A stretch of DNA of 64,000 bases from Sordaria brevicollis. Taxonomy: Eukaryota > Ascomycota > Sordariomycetes > Sordariales > Sordariaceae. Position 1 is the stretch's first letter. Every line of letters starts with the position of its first letter. Of the stretch, positions 34,950 through 47,969 are shown one piece after another. A program made the translations under genes and the position numbers. The stretch is from contig JAUTDP010000008.1 of the NCBI GenBank assembly GCA_033439795.1, forward strand, positions 806,001-870,000, written 5' to 3'. The notes under the pieces were generated by a model. That model made no database searches. It was not told where the DNA came from and was given only the letters and a program-made list of their open reading frames with translations.

Positions 34950-36180
34950 GGTGGATATGGAGGGACGTTAAGAACGCTCGTATTGGGCTTGATGCTAGTT
35001 CTGACCTGGTTGTTAGCTTGACATTTTCGACCCGATTGATGTTGGCATACAGAAGAGATAACGGCTTGGGGTATCACGGGACGACAATGTGGGCGTAAAG
35101 ATCGGTGACCAGGACAGAGGACATATTGGACTAACTTCTGTTTGCTACCGCCGAAGAAAATGACACCCACCTCCAAACGGAAGAGTCAAAGGTCAGATAT
35201 CAACAGAGCCTAGAGGAACCGGAGACGGATAGCGGAGGCAAGTTCAAGAAGGGAATGCTATGATGCCGCATCAGCATCGTACGCAATCAAGAAGGATAAG
35301 GAGACAAAGAAATGGAGGAAGTTGAAGAAAGACATCTTGGTGGTCGAGTACAAAAAAGTAAACTGACTGATTGCTTTTCACCGGAAGGAACATCGTTTGT
35401 TGGGTGGTACCGGTAGTCAAACGATGTCGGGCAGGAACTTGGATTATCTAGTCGCTAACAATCTTCGCCCAAGTTTAGCATGCACATCTGCTAGCGTATG
35501 TTAGCGCAAGCTGCTCACTCAGCCAATGGTGCAAGGCACTGTCGATTCGATTTCTGCATTGCTGCCGGGATCTTTGCAGCCACTCCAACGGGCCTCCCGC
35601 AGAGAGACGGGAAGATTTCTGGACTTCTTCTAATGAAGGGGGGGTGACGATGTCGATTGCATCGTAACATTAGTACCTTTGGTTACCGTCTTCGTCGCCT
35701 GCCAAGTACACACCTTACTAACCTCTCGCTTATTCTAGTGTTAGATTCCTTCCTCGTAAGTGCAGCCCAGGCCTAGGCTTTGCAAGCCTGCTCTTCTACT
35801 GACTTGGGCACTTCAGGACAGAACTCCCTTCCCTTTAATCTCCAAGTCCAGTGAGTGGCAGACCTTCTGCTTGATCAAATCCAATATGCCTTCCAGCCTG
35901 TGTTGCAAGATGTGATGAAGCCATTCTCATGTCTTGGCATAGTGGAGACTATTCAGGCCTTGAAGTTGGAGCTTCCCTCTCTCTCACTTCAACCAACCCA
36001 TTTTATTATCAAAGCATTCTCTCCGGTAAGCACAACCATCGTGTGCTTCATGAAGAACATCGCACAACTACAACAATAACCATCGTGGGCTTTGCAGGTT
36101 GTTGACCATGGTGGTGAGCCAAGTGAAAACTGACCGATATCAGCCAACAATCTGGACCCTGTAACATCAACCAATGAAAA
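34950..36180. other. Intergenic region
   Basis: Promoter of the RBR ligase gene (transcribed leftward) and the flank of tRNA-Thr. No gene recognised. Two near copies of ACAACCATCGTG/ATAACCATCGTG lie at about 36040-36085. Confidence 0.5.
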
Positions 36181-36252
36181 GCCCGCATGGCTCAGTGGTA
36201 GAGCGCATCACTAGTAATGATGAGGTCGTCAGTTCGATTCTGGCTGTGGGCA
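36181..36252 (+). tRNA. tRNA-Thr (anticodon AGU)
   Basis: 72-nt cloverleaf, no intron. The acceptor strands GCCCGCA and TGTGGGC pair (one G-U), with discriminator A. D arm GCTC-AGTGGTA-GAGC. Anticodon arm CATCA-CTAGTAA-TGATG places AGT at 34-36. T arm GTCAG-TTCGATT-CTGGC, so box B is intact. It reads ACU/ACC codons after A34 is modified to inosine. A T-run (TTTTTGCATTTTTTT) about 40 bp downstream can end Pol III transcription. Confidence 0.93.
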
Positions 36253-37246
36253 TCATTACAGGAGCTTGATCAAGCTCCAGCTTCTGAACTTTTTGCATTT
36301 TTTTAGTGATGCCATGTGGTTGTGATATCTTTTTGGCACTTTCAAAGTCATGTCCACCCTTTTTACCCAGAGGCAGGTCCTCGTCTGGCTTCAAAGCCCT
36401 TCGAGTCCAGATAAGAAGAGCATGTCATCCCATTCATCAAAGCTACCATTGTGATTAAAAAGAAATATGGACCGAAATCCCTAGTTATATAGAACCTCAA
36501 ATCCTTGCGCAGAAACTCCTCCGCTCCCTTGGAAATAATCACCAGCAGGCAGGTAACTGTGATTGTTTTTATATCCCAAAACTGTCACATCACATAAAAG
36601 CCATCGTGCATAGAATAATACTTGCCTCAATCAATCATTTCTTCCGCTTCAGGGCTTGTCAACGGGGTCATTTGGTACACTATGCCGTGTGTTGTGTTGA
36701 GACCTCGTCGTCGTAAGTTCATCACCTCGCGCGTCAAGACCTTTTCCAATTATTTTCCTTTCAACTAATTTTCCAAAGTATCAAAAAAAACAACGTTTCT
36801 CAGAATGCTAATCGTGTAACGGATATCAGGAGGAATGAAATATTATTGGTGTTTCAAAGAGTCGTGGGAGCCCGCCGCACTTACGCAGAGGTAGGAAGTA
36901 AGGAAGCGGGAGGACAGAGCTTCTGCGCACGGCATTTGAGTTTCCGCTGGGGGTTTTTGGATATGGCGGGAGGGAAATGGACGGGACTTTGGCCGGAGAT
37001 ATGGCTTTGATATTGGAGATGATGCTCTTTTGAATTGATAGTGCAGGGAGTTTTTTTTTTCTGATCATGATGAAAAGCAAGAATGGTGAAGCAAGAATGG
37101 TCCGGATGGATGAGGTACTCGTCAGGTCTGCAAAATCGACCGGTTGACTAGCGGCACGAGTAGGAACGACACTCACACTGTTCTTGACGAAAGCTCCAGG
37201 TCGCACCAATGACTTCCCCACTCCTCCACAAGATTACATTCTAATA
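36253..37246. other. Intergenic region
   Basis: No gene recognised. A 131-codon minus-strand frame (36826-37221) lacks any recognisable motif or splice support. Confidence 0.45.
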
Positions 37247-37462
37247 CCTGGTTTGTTTGTTAGCTTGGTACTTGTTTGTAACTGTCCCAGAGGCTATATG
37301 GACGGAATAAAATAGGTAATTGACATCTGGTAAGGCATTGTAATGCTCCAAAAATATATTTTAAAGCTTTATTATACCTCAAAACTAGAGAAAAAGACAT
37401 TAGTAGGATGTAAAAAGGGCTATTGGAATTGACCAGAGGCCCTAAGCTAACAAACAAACCAG
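37247..37462. mobile_element. Candidate MITE (216 bp) with 19-bp inverted repeats and TA target site
   Basis: CTGGTTTGTTTGTTAGCTT at 37248-37266 is perfectly inverted at 37444-37462. TA dinucleotides flank both ends (37245-37246 and 37463-37464). The inside is non-coding and moderately AT-rich. A second inner match, CCAGAGGC, sits on both sides. Size, ends and TA target fit a non-autonomous Tc1/mariner derivative. It shows no heavy RIP, as expected for a short sequence. Confidence 0.7.
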
Positions 37463-37464
37463 TA

Positions 37465-38081
37465 CTGGATTGTAGGTGCACTAGCGTACACTAACATATA
37501 AGCACCTGAACTACTGGGTTGGATGTTAAGGATGAGATAGCTAGTTGTAATCCCCTTCCGTTCGGTTTGGACACAGAAGCGACTCAATGCTGGAGGTGAA
37601 GACGAACCAAATCTTTTTTCCCCATAAACTTGGTTGATATATTTCACGTAGTTTTTAGGACGACTGCGGATCGTCATCTCCCATGATGCAGCAATATGGC
37701 TTTCCAACGTTCGTGCAGTCATCTGCGACGATGCAATCCAAGCGTCTCTCGACAAGACTGCTTGACTTTGGTTCAGAGGATGTGGTTATGGTACCAGATC
37801 GGATCAAGAGTAGAACCAAATGCACACGACCGCGATTGTTGTTCAAAATAGTTCTGACACAGTTCGCTTTTCACATTTATCTAATTACATTACCCATGTG
37901 TGCTCTAATAGTTCTTTTATCCCTTTCCCTTTCCAGGGGCATACCAACTCCTTGAAAACCACTAAATATCTGGTCCCAGCCCAGTTCCTTCCGAACCCCT
38001 CCCACAGCTCCCCTAACCCACTCAACCCCCACTTCCCATCACCCTCCTTCCCTCCCTCCTTCCTTCCTTCCTCCCTCCCAT
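37465..38081. other. Intergenic region, 3' flank of the NRPS-like gene
   Basis: No gene recognised. The part from 37980 to 38100 is strongly C/T-rich (CCCTCCTTCC repeats). Confidence 0.5.
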
Positions 38082-41000
38082 TTACACCTCAACAGTCTTC
38101 CTCCCTCCCACAAGATCAATCCCAACCCCATCAACCACCACCCTCCTGCCCACCCTTCTAAACTCCTCCCCCGGCCACCCCTGCACCGTCACGCCCTCCT
38201 TCACCGTCTCACCACCCATCACCAACGTGTGTTCCAACAAACAACTATCCCTCCCCATCTCCGCACCACTCAACAACCTACTCCCCGTTCTGAGCACCGC
38301 ACGATCACCAACCCGCAAAAAGTTCAAATCGAATTTTCCTCGCGTGTTGATATGCGCCACCAAACTCGCGTCGTCTACCGTAACCCTGTCTCCTAGGACC
38401 AGGAGTTCAGGCTCGGTAAAGACCAAAGAAGGACGACCGTTGGCAAACAAAGCGCAGTCTTTACCGATCTTGGCGCCCAAGCAGCGGAAGTAAGTAGCTG
38501 TGTAAGCCGTGCAGGTGAGCATTCCCAGGACACCAGAGCCTGCGAAGCATGACCGTCTGAGCTGCTCGATGGACAAAAGTAGTTGCCAGCGTTGGCAGTA
38601 GGGAGATAAGTCCCAGGAGTGAGTACCCGGTTGACGACGGCCTAGGAGAATCCATTTCGCGGAGATGGTGATTACCAGGGACATGAATGCCAGGAAGGTG
38701 TTGAAGACGGCGAAGATGGCGGCGAAGAGGCCGAAGAGGGCCATCGGTTGGGTGAGGATGGCGTGCGAGACTGGGTGTAGGGGGTAAGAGGTTATGAAGA
38801 GGTTGATGATTTGGATGGTGGAGATGGAGGGAGCACCCCAGTAGACTGCTGTGAAAAGACGGTTCCAAATTGAGTAGCAGGTGATTGTAAGAGGTGAGTA
38901 GACATGATAAGGAGCGAGACCGAGGTAGAAGGCGCGGCCGAAGGGGGTGCTGCTGACAGCGGGATCGGTGGCGGCGGGGTCTTCGGTTTCGGTGTCGGAA
39001 CCGGAGTGGTTGAACTCGCCGGGAATGTCGGAGAGGGGACGAGTGATAGTTATGCTAGGCGTGCGCACGCCCTTTTCGGGGTCATTGGTGCCTTGGAGGA
39101 AACGGACGCTTTCGATGGAAGACTTCTTCTCCTTCTCCTGGCTCAGAGCAGGGTGCTGCGCAGCACGACCGTTGCGTCGGGACACCTTGCTCTTATTACC
39201 GCCCTTGGGAGCCGCACCAGTCGACAGACAGAGGGAGTCACCGCCCTTGGAACCAACATAGACTCCGTTGGCGACGTACTCCTTGTTGCGGCGGGTGAGT
39301 GCACCCGATCCGAGAACGGTGTCAGCGCCAACAGTGACACCAGGGAGACAGACAACACGATCAGCAATCATAGCGCGGTCTCCAATCTTGATGGGCTCAG
39401 AACCAAGACCATCCGAAGTAACAAGATACGAGCGAGATCCGAAGACGACATCATTGCCAACGTCAAGCAAATGGTAGTCCGTGATACCCGGTCCGGTACC
39501 AGGCCAGTAGACGCGCTTGCCGACCTTGGCTCCCAGCAAACGAAGGACAATGGAAGTCATCTCATAGTGCTGACCAAACAGACCCGTCAACCTTTGCATC
39601 GACTTGTTGGGGTAGATAGTTCTCATCAGGTCCAGTCTCCAGCGTTCAATCTGTCCACGACCCTCGGCGCTGCTGGGCTTGAGCTTGCCAAAGATGAGGT
39701 CCAAAAGCGTCTTGATAATCATAACAGCAGCGAACTCAAAGAACGGGCCGAAAATCACTCCCAGGCCCTTAGCCAGGTAGTGATAAGCAATACGGTTGTC
39801 GCCAGCCCACCAGATGATGATGCTCGGTAACGGAGCGACGGGGGTAACAGCGTTGGGATCAGCCGCGGGCCTGCTCTCGACCAGCCCAACCATACCAAGC
39901 AACCAAGGACCACCAGCAATGAGGCTCACAAGACCGTAGAGAGGCATAGTCAAGAACAACGTCAAAGCCCAGTGAGGCTGGGGGGCCCGATGAACGGATA
40001 GATCTCGGTTGGCCTCGTTAGCATCGTTCAACTCCCAGCTGCACGAGTTAGGACCAATGCAGGCGCCATCGGGGACCTGAGTACCAGGAGCGACATTGGC
40101 AGCAAGTCCGACGGAAGCGTTAGCACCAATGGTGATCTTGCCCAGATACATAGACGTGTTGTGTTCAGCGCCAAAGGGGCGGACAATACACTTGTCGAGG
40201 AAGGCATTAGGACCGATGGTCAGGAGATCGTATTCACCAAGCTGGCACTCGTTCAGTTCGACGCCGCTACCGATCTTGGCTCCGAGAAGGCGGTAGTACC
40301 ACACGATGGTATAGTTATGGTGCTTGAAGACACCCTGCCCGGTCAAAGCAATAATCTTTTGCGTCAACCACCATCGCGTGTGATACAATCCCCACATCGG
40401 GTACACTCCCTCCTTGTACCGACCCATGATCAACCACTTGGCCAGGATACCAAAGATGGGCAGCGCGACTGACATGACGAGCCGAGCAAACATGAGCGTC
40501 GTGACAATGTTGACCAACCGACCGAAAGGCCATCCACTGGTAGGCCAGCGCTCCATGTATGCCAGCACCAGGAGGAAGACAGTCCAGTGCGCTCCGCGCC
40601 TAACGGGGTACAGGATCGCCATGGGTACCAGTTGAACCAGCATCAGGAATGGGTTCGTGGAGCTGTGCGTCTTGATCGGCTTGGGCGGTCCTTCGCATCT
40701 GGTCTGCTGCTCTGAGTCGGAGTCAAACAGGGTGTCGCTGTCGGAGGTGTTGGCCGAGCTAGGCTGGGAAGCAAGCTTCTCGTCGATGAACGCGGACAAG
40801 GCGTCAACGGAGCCGCCACGGAAGACGAGGTCAATAGGTAGTGAAAGACCGAACTCGGAACGGAGGGCGGACAAAAGCTTGCCGGCACGAAGGGAGTCAC
40901 CGCCTAAGTCAAAGAAGTCGGCATCGGGAGTGATTTCGTGGGCAGAAATCCCAAGGGTGTTGGCCATGATACGGGTGACTCGTGAAGCGGTGTTGTTTGT

Positions 41001-43204
41001 AGCAGAGGAGTCACCCGTTCCAGGACGATTGTTCTGCTCGTATACGAGGGTATCAAGTGCTTCACGAGTAGGCGTGATACCGAGTTCCGCTGGTATAGGA
41101 GAGTATAGAACGTGGAAACGGTGTGGTACAAGGTATCCAGGAACCAAAGAAGGCAACTTGGACTTGAGCGAGTCGACAACCTTGTTTAGCTCATTGACAT
41201 CAGGGTTTTCCTCCTTGGGAGCGAGGTAGACCTCGAAACCGCCGGACTGAGGGTTCTGATGGACGCGGTGGACGATGCCTAGTGGCAAGAGAGCGGCGAT
41301 GCTGCGGTAGATGGTGGTTTCATCGATGGTGCAAAGGCTCGAAGCGATGTTGACCGACAGAGGAGTGTTAAGAGGAGGGCAGATGGCGTCGTAGTGGACA
41401 TTGCAATAGCGAGAGCTGTCAGTCAACTCCGGAATGTCCAGGCGGTCCGCCAGCTTGATGCGCAGCACCTTGTTGTTGCTCTTGGGTACATCATCCATGT
41501 AGACAATAAGGCTAGGCCACTTTGCTTGCTGAAGCGACTTCTTCAGTGCTTGATGGAGTTGCCTGGTATCAACACGCTGAGCGCCAGGAGGCGTGACCAG
41601 CACGGCACCCACAACCTCTTGGAGAACATCATGTCGTACCGAGAAGGATAGGGCTTGTGAGACCCGGTTGAAGATGGGAGACTCAGGGTCCTGTGCAGCA
41701 GCAACGATAGCGTTTTCGACCTCGAAGGGTGAGATAATCTCGCCACCGCGGTTGATGACTTCCTTGCTACGACCGGTAATGAAGAGGTAGCCGTCAGATG
41801 AGAGGCGGCCAAGGTCACCGGTATCGAACCAGCCATCCGGGTTGAAGGTGCTGTTGTCAAACTGACCCTCTGCAGTAAGGTAGCCAGGGAAGACTGGCTC
41901 GCCACGGACACAGATGCGACCAACAGTCTCAGAGGGCTGGTTGACGTTGTTCCAGTCGAGGATGGCAAGTTCGGGGCCGACAGCTATGCCTGAAGTGCCA
42001 GGCTTGTCAAGTTTGTAGTCTGTTGGCGGCGTTGAAATTGGCATGCATCTGTTTCGGGTCAGTGAAAATCCAGACTTAGGACAAACGAAGCAACTCACTC
42101 AGTCATTCCATAACTCGGCAACACAATGGCGCCATTGAACGTCTCTTTTAGCTTGACCGCCAACGCAGGAAGCAAGCCACCAGCGGCGTTACACACCAAT
42201 CGCACTCTGCTCTTAGCAAGCGCTTCCGGACGGTCCTCCGCTTGGTCCAGAATCATCTGATGCATGGAAGGCGAAGCATAGTACCATGTTGCCCCGTGAT
42301 CCTGCACGACATCCCAGAAGAGGGTCGGATCAAAGGCCGAGCAGCAGATAACGGAACCCCCAGAGAAGATCGGGGAGAAGATGTTTCTCACCAACCCACC
42401 GATGTGGAACAGGGGCATCATGTTGAGGCAGACATCATCGGGTGTTAGCCCCCACGAGTCGATGACAAAGGCTACACCGGCAACAATGTTCTGGATCGTG
42501 ATGGGAACAAGCTTCTTGGTGCCGGAGGTACCACTGGTGAACAGGATGATGGCGACATCTTCCGTCCCGTTTGGCGCAGGTTGGGAGCAGCCTGGTGTTT
42601 GGGGAGTGACTAGCTGTCCGGTTAAGTCTTTGATGGAAATCTCCGTGGACTTGCCACTTTGAGCGACGTCACTCTCTACCAACAACACTGTTAGCCCTTC
42701 CAAGGCTGTCCATGATGCCGGACCTGTAAGTCCCAACCGCTCGGCATCCTTTGCGGTGGTCAAGATGACTGAGGCACCCGCTTGCCGTACATCAGCGCGA
42801 AACTGCTCCGGTCCAACGGCTTTGTCACAGTTAACTGGTGAAGCAGTACATGTGTTCGCTACTGCCAGGCAGACTGCGGCAAGGACAGGGCCGTTGGGGA
42901 GAGCGATGCAGACAATGGGCTTGTTGAGTCTGCCCCTTTGTTGCACCTCAAGAGCTTTGGTGGGGAGAGAGAAGTTGTTGACAAAGTTCTGGAGAGAGCC
43001 ATGGGTGAGGACTGTGCTGAGATCAGGTGTACTGAGAGCCGGCTTGGAGGTAGGCTGGATGAAGGCTGATAGGCTGGTGTAGGAAGACTTGAAAGAGTCG
43101 AGAACTTGTTGTTGCTGAGAGCAGTCAAGCCCGGATGCCGTCTTCGACCGGAGCTGACTCGTGGCTTGTGCGTAAGAGAGGAGAGTGTCGTATGGTGACG
43201 CCAT
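38082..43204 (-). CDS. NRPS-like synthetase, A-T plus three membrane/hexapeptide modules (Pls/PosA-type, poly-amino-acid synthetase candidate)
   Basis: Exons 42099-43204 and 38082-42048 (50-bp intron within YGMTEC) encode 1690 aa. The adenylation domain (about 1-620) shows FTSGTSGTKKLVPIT, YGMTECMP, GWFDTGDLGRLSSDGY and GRSKEVINRGGEI. A carrier domain follows with DFFDLGGDSLRAGKL; Ser754 would carry phosphopantetheine. There is no classical condensation or thioesterase domain. Instead three modules each pair hydrophobic segments with a left-handed beta-helix part (RLLGAKIGSGVEL, LRLLGAKVGKRVYW, RCLGAKIGKDCALF). This A-T-membrane-three-C-domain order is that of epsilon-poly-lysine synthetase (Pls) of Streptomyces and its fungal relatives. 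It would activate one amino acid and join it into a homopolymer at the membrane. The amino acid cannot be read by eye. The ATG at 43204 is the first true start. Confidence 0.87.
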
Positions 43205-46194
43205 GGTGAAGAGTTGTGACTGATGACTGATAACCACCCTGGTTGTCGTTATCTCGTCTGATAAGATCTGATGTTGAGCAGCACGTCCGACCTGCGGATG
43301 CTGTTGACAACTCGTCGACCGGAGTTAAGATGTTCACGGTGAGCTGACGATAAACAACTGTCGAGCAGCGGTGAAGAGAATATCACCAGGTGGATAGGTG
43401 ATCAAAGAAGATGTTTGGCGAAAAGAGTGAAGTGTTAGACAACCCTAACAAGTCGTGGAGTGATCTGGACTCTGACAACGAGCTATCGAGACCGACATTG
43501 CCAACAAAGAAGCGATGATGGAGTAGATATACCCAAGTTTAAGCGAGAGAACAATGTCTCTGGTACCTCTCGGCATCCCAAGTTCCACCGTGAAACTGAA
43601 TGTACTCCATGGCTGGATTGAGATTGTCCAATCTTGCCAAGAGAGCTTGTCTTCATCCCACAACCGCTACCGAACCCGGTTCGAGTGGAATCGAGAAGTG
43701 CTTATCACCATCTTGGCTTCGACTTTCAGCAGGCGTTGTGCCCAGTTGCCGGGGTTTGTCAAAGGAGATCCAGTATCAGTTTGTGGGAAAACTGCGCATG
43801 TTTGCCATCATCGACTCGGGACTGGGCCATCAAGGTACAGCCCCAGGAGAACTCATGAGTGAAGAGATGCGGTGATAAAATCTTGGTGTTCTCCATAAGC
43901 TGGAAACTAGTCTCTAGCAATGTTGATCATCTTCGGCTGCGCGTTTCAAGCTTTAAAGGGAGGAGTACCCACACAGACCCATCCGAAATCGGCGATGGCA
44001 ACAGCGCTCGTCCATAAGAGTTGATATCCAGCGCCAAAAGGAATTCTCAGATGGTTCATGTGAGTCTTTGAGTGTTTTGTCTTTGTGGAGTTATCATGAA
44101 CAAGCCACTTCGAGGCAATGTTCTTTCTCTTAATGTTCGTTTTTCAACCCATGAGCTTCCAACTCTGCTCGGCGTACGAGGTTCTTCATTCCCGCAAACA
44201 TCCAGTCAGAACAGGAAAAGGGGTTATTTTTGACCCTTCCCAAAATATCCGGAGCGACCCCCTAAGTTGATCACGAGAAGATCCAAGAAGATCCCAAGAA
44301 TACGTGGATGGTCGAAGAACATCCAACAGGAGATCTCCCAGCCGGGGAAGATCCCTGTCGATCATTGACGGGTTCGTGCATAGAGTTGCACCTGTCAGCC
44401 GGTAGTTGGACGGTGTCAGAACTGTCCAAAGTGTTGATCTGCTAAACGGCTTGGCCGATGATCGCCAAATCATTCCTGCCAGTGGACCCCGACTTCAGCG
44501 GGTTGTGGGTTGGGGAGTCGAAAGTCCGGGAGTGTCAAATGGCAAAAGTAAAGCTAATGAGCACGCCACGAAAATGAGTGCAGATGAATGACGTTTCAGG
44601 ACTTGAAGGTTCTCAAATTGGGAGCGGAGGTTCCCATTTGGAAGCTGAAGTGAAAGGGATTCGCTTATTTAGGCGACATGGATGCGAGGCTGGCGGTCTG
44701 GGCATTCCGAGCTTCAGCCTCTTAAGCTTTTGACTTCTCGTCAATCTCCAGCTTTCGTTCGGTTGGTTCGAGTGTGCGGTTTCGGATGCCTTGAAAAATG
44801 TTCATGCATTTCCCATTGATTGGAAACCCTTGAGGTTGCTGCCATGAGAGGCAGCTCGACTTTGCAGGGGTATTCCCGAGAAAACACCGCGCTTATCTCC
44901 CGTTGAGGACGATGCACGTTTTGATAGTCAACCTTTGAGGTTACGCGTCAGCCATAGAGGTCCTCAAACATCGACACTTCGATCGCATAGGTACCATTGT
45001 TTTGTGGTGGTGAGAGCCAACGATGACGGTTGCGTACCTGGGTGGCAAGCTCGGAATAATGCCCGCTCTCCGAAGGATATCAGACCAGACGATGATCGTC
45101 ACAATTCCCTTATCACGTTTTTATCTCGTGTGGCGGCCGCAAGGTGATATTCACGCCCACGTTCCAGCTTGAAGCTGCCAGTCCCACAGCAGCCCACGAT
45201 CACATGGTCGAAGTCTGCTGCACTCTAGTCTCGCAATTCTCGTGGCTCCGAGCTCGGGACGGACGCATGATTGCATGAGTGATTGTGATAGGTGTCGGCC
45301 ATTGAAGATTGACATTGCTCTGGCTTGCTCGACACGCAATTGGATATGTACCTGCTTCTCTCTCTCTAGCGTTACTCCAACAAATCTTCAAGACCCTTAG
45401 CACGTTTTAAATACAACATCAGTCACTTCTGTCGCATATGGATGGCTTGACCTTGTGAACTCGGCATTTGATTTGTCCAAAGGCCACAGCATTGGAGCCA
45501 GTCAACGGAAATGATGTCGATGTGACACAAAGGTAGAATACAAAACGCTTCAACTTGTCCTCAGGAACAGCCGGGGTTCTTTGTGAAGGGCGGCGGAGTG
45601 ACGAATCGTAGGGACAATCTGCTGAGCGTGGATGACAAGATGCATGAGATAGATGGCGAAAATCTATGTCAGTGCCGAAGGAGTCCGCTAGAGGGGCTGG
45701 TGGTGGTTGGCTGAGAGCTTGCCCGACTGATGTTGGTTACGAAGTGTGTGATCTTCTCGCACAAATGATAACCTCGCCCCTCTCTTCCGGTACGGTCCGA
45801 TGTTGGGCGTTGATGGTGGAGTCCAAAGACCTGAGAGATCGTCCTCGCAGGCGAGAATAGAAGGATGTGGAATAAAGGATATTAAAGGCAGGACTGGCCG
45901 CAAGATAGCGAAGAAGAAGCAGCATGCGGAAAAGCACAATGAAAAGAATGAAGAAGAAACAGAAGATCATCAAGGTACCCAGATAAGCCAAGGGCGTGGT
46001 TGTTTGTCGTTATGAGGAGTAGTGTTTTGAGGATAACACGGGCTCGATCTGATTGCGACCCTTTCTCAGGACGTATCTCGGAGCTTGTTGATGGTTGGTG
46101 AAAAGAGACGTGCTTCACCCGTGCTGTGAGGGCACGCACCATGCGGTTCAACAGTACGGCTGACCTGGTGGTGCCCGGAAGGTATGCAGCAGCC
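43205..46194. other. Long intergenic region, no gene recognised
   Basis: Three kilobases of normal composition between the start of the synthetase gene and the end of the three-domain secreted protein gene. Only short frames without motifs occur. The promoter of the synthetase lies in the left part. A run of GATC-bearing repeats (AAGATCC, GAAGATCC) lies at about 44275-44355. Confidence 0.5.
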
Positions 46195-47969
46195 CTAGAC
46201 CCAAGGCAAGGTCGGACCCCTTTCCATGGGAGAGAAAAGCGGTGACCAGCTCAGGGACTCGACCAGCATCGAGAACTCTGGCAAGCGACAAGAGCTGATA
46301 ACGCCTTGTTCGGTTCTCCACTCGAAGCACTCTTGGGTGTGCAGTGTCGAGGTTGCCGTTGCAGTGAATAGTATCTAAGCAGTGTATAAAGGGTCAGTAC
46401 AGGTTGTTTTCGAGTACGGAACTGATAAGAGCACCTACCGGATGCAACGGGTCTCGGTCATCACATGCCCAGTTGAGCTTGAAGGCAATATTGCGATGAT
46501 CGGGGCTGAACCGGTACTCGCAATGATATAGTTGCCAGGGGAGTGGTTGTTGCTCTCCTGATTCCGTGGGGGCCAAAGTGCAATCATGCCACCTGCCATC
46601 ATCTTGTATCTGGAGCCCCTGTAGTCCGTACGTATCGAGAGAGCCTGGGTTGTACAGGTCAAACGATCCAAATATCGTCTTGGACTTGGTTGGTCGCACG
46701 ATTGTCACAGTTCTGATATCATACCCGCGAACGATAAGAGACGAAGTGTTGGTGATGGAGCCAATGGTGCAGCTCTTTGTGTAGGGGGTGTGAGGCATGA
46801 CGGGCAACTGACTGGCCTCGTAGCCTGTAAAGTTGGTGGCGGGCATGGTGCACTGGAAAGTGCTGGAACCATTCGGTCTAGACACTCGGCCTCGGAGAGC
46901 ACTCGCCGTCTGGTTCGTGGAAGCTCCGCAAGTGAGACTCAAAGGCATAAAGCCAGTTCCGCTGTAGTGGCTTCTGTAGCAGATTCTGTCAGCATTTGAC
47001 GTGAGAATTAGGTAGGAGTCTCACATACGGCTCGATGCCCTCAACCCCGTCCAAACAGTTCCAGTCCTGTCTAACGCCCATGATGCCGCTTTGTACCGCG
47101 AGCATGACACTGAGCTTCTCGTCTGGATCACTCGCTTGACATGAAACCCATGGTGTTGATCCATCTGCGCTCGTAAAGTTCCCCAAACTGGTGATGCGGC
47201 ACTGTGACCTTTTCTCATTCGAGATGTTGGTTAGTTCAAAGGTCAGCTCCTGTGTTTCCCTTGTGTTGTTCACCATGGAGACGGACGAATAGTTTCGGTA
47301 GACAAGTTGGTAAACACGCCATTGAGGGTCCCAAGACCTGTCCACGCAGCGTTCAGGGAGCTCAGATGGAGTGTAAGGTCGTATAGGAAGCTGAGGCTGG
47401 ATCTGGACCGGTGTTGTTAGAGTTCCCCAAACCTGTGAATTTCCCATGATACACAGAGTCTCCTCTCCTCTTGGGGCTTGCCAGTCATCAAGACATCCTT
47501 GGATCAGTGGCTGTTCCCAGACACCTTGTGCAGTAAAGTTGAACCCATCAGTCGTGTTGTTACAAAACCAAGATCCTCGCAACCGCATATCAAAGCTGGT
47601 GAGGTTGAACTGGAACTTGAGATTGGGAATGTCGCAGTCATGCCAGATGTCGAGGGCATCTGGTCCTTTTGGATCCAACTCAATGTTCCGTGCAATACAT
47701 GCGGCAGAGACATCTGTAGCAAAGTTGATGGTCAAGAACCGGATATCGCCTTGTGACCCGCCACTGGAGCCGTTCACTGTGACCAATGTTGGGTTGTAGA
47801 TGCCCCAGCGAGGACTGGTAAAGGATGCCTCCAGACAGGTCTGAGGAGTGACTGGGCCGCCCTCTGAGGGATCACCGGGATAATACTGACGGCTGTCGAC
47901 GACGCGAGAGGACCATGCGGTTGCGATGGAGGCTCCGAGGCCAAGGAGAAGCAGCCTCACAAAGATCAT
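46195..47969 (-). CDS. Secreted protein with three tandem copies of an unassigned domain
   Basis: Exons (minus strand) 47029-47969, 46439-46973 and 46195-46374; introns of 55 and 64 bp have GT..AG ends and CTGAC branch points; 551 aa. The start at 47969 gives a signal peptide (MIFVRLLLLGLGASIATA). Three repeats each read: W-x-[IV]-Y/V, an F-x-x-x-N-x-[ST] strand, W-x-x-C, a hydrophobic strand, W-x-C-[DN/L], F/Y-x-[AG]-x-G/T and a closing Cys. The closing blocks are FNFTAQGVWEQPLIQGC, SHYSGTGFMPLSLTC and ILFTATATSTLHTQEC. The last two span the introns, which supports the splice sites. Many N-glycosylation sites. The single-domain relatives are at 21217-21912 and 32543-33168. The layout recalls AA1-like effectors, but the fold is unproven. 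Function unknown. Confidence 0.72.

Noticed and set aside
36826..37221. Minus-strand frame of 131 codons
   Set aside because: No motif, no splice support, and no conserved pattern; next to a MITE in a gene-poor stretch.
38904..39830. Plus-strand open frame of 308 codons inside the synthetase gene
   Set aside because: The synthetase frame on the minus strand has continuous domain similarity here; the opposite frame has none.
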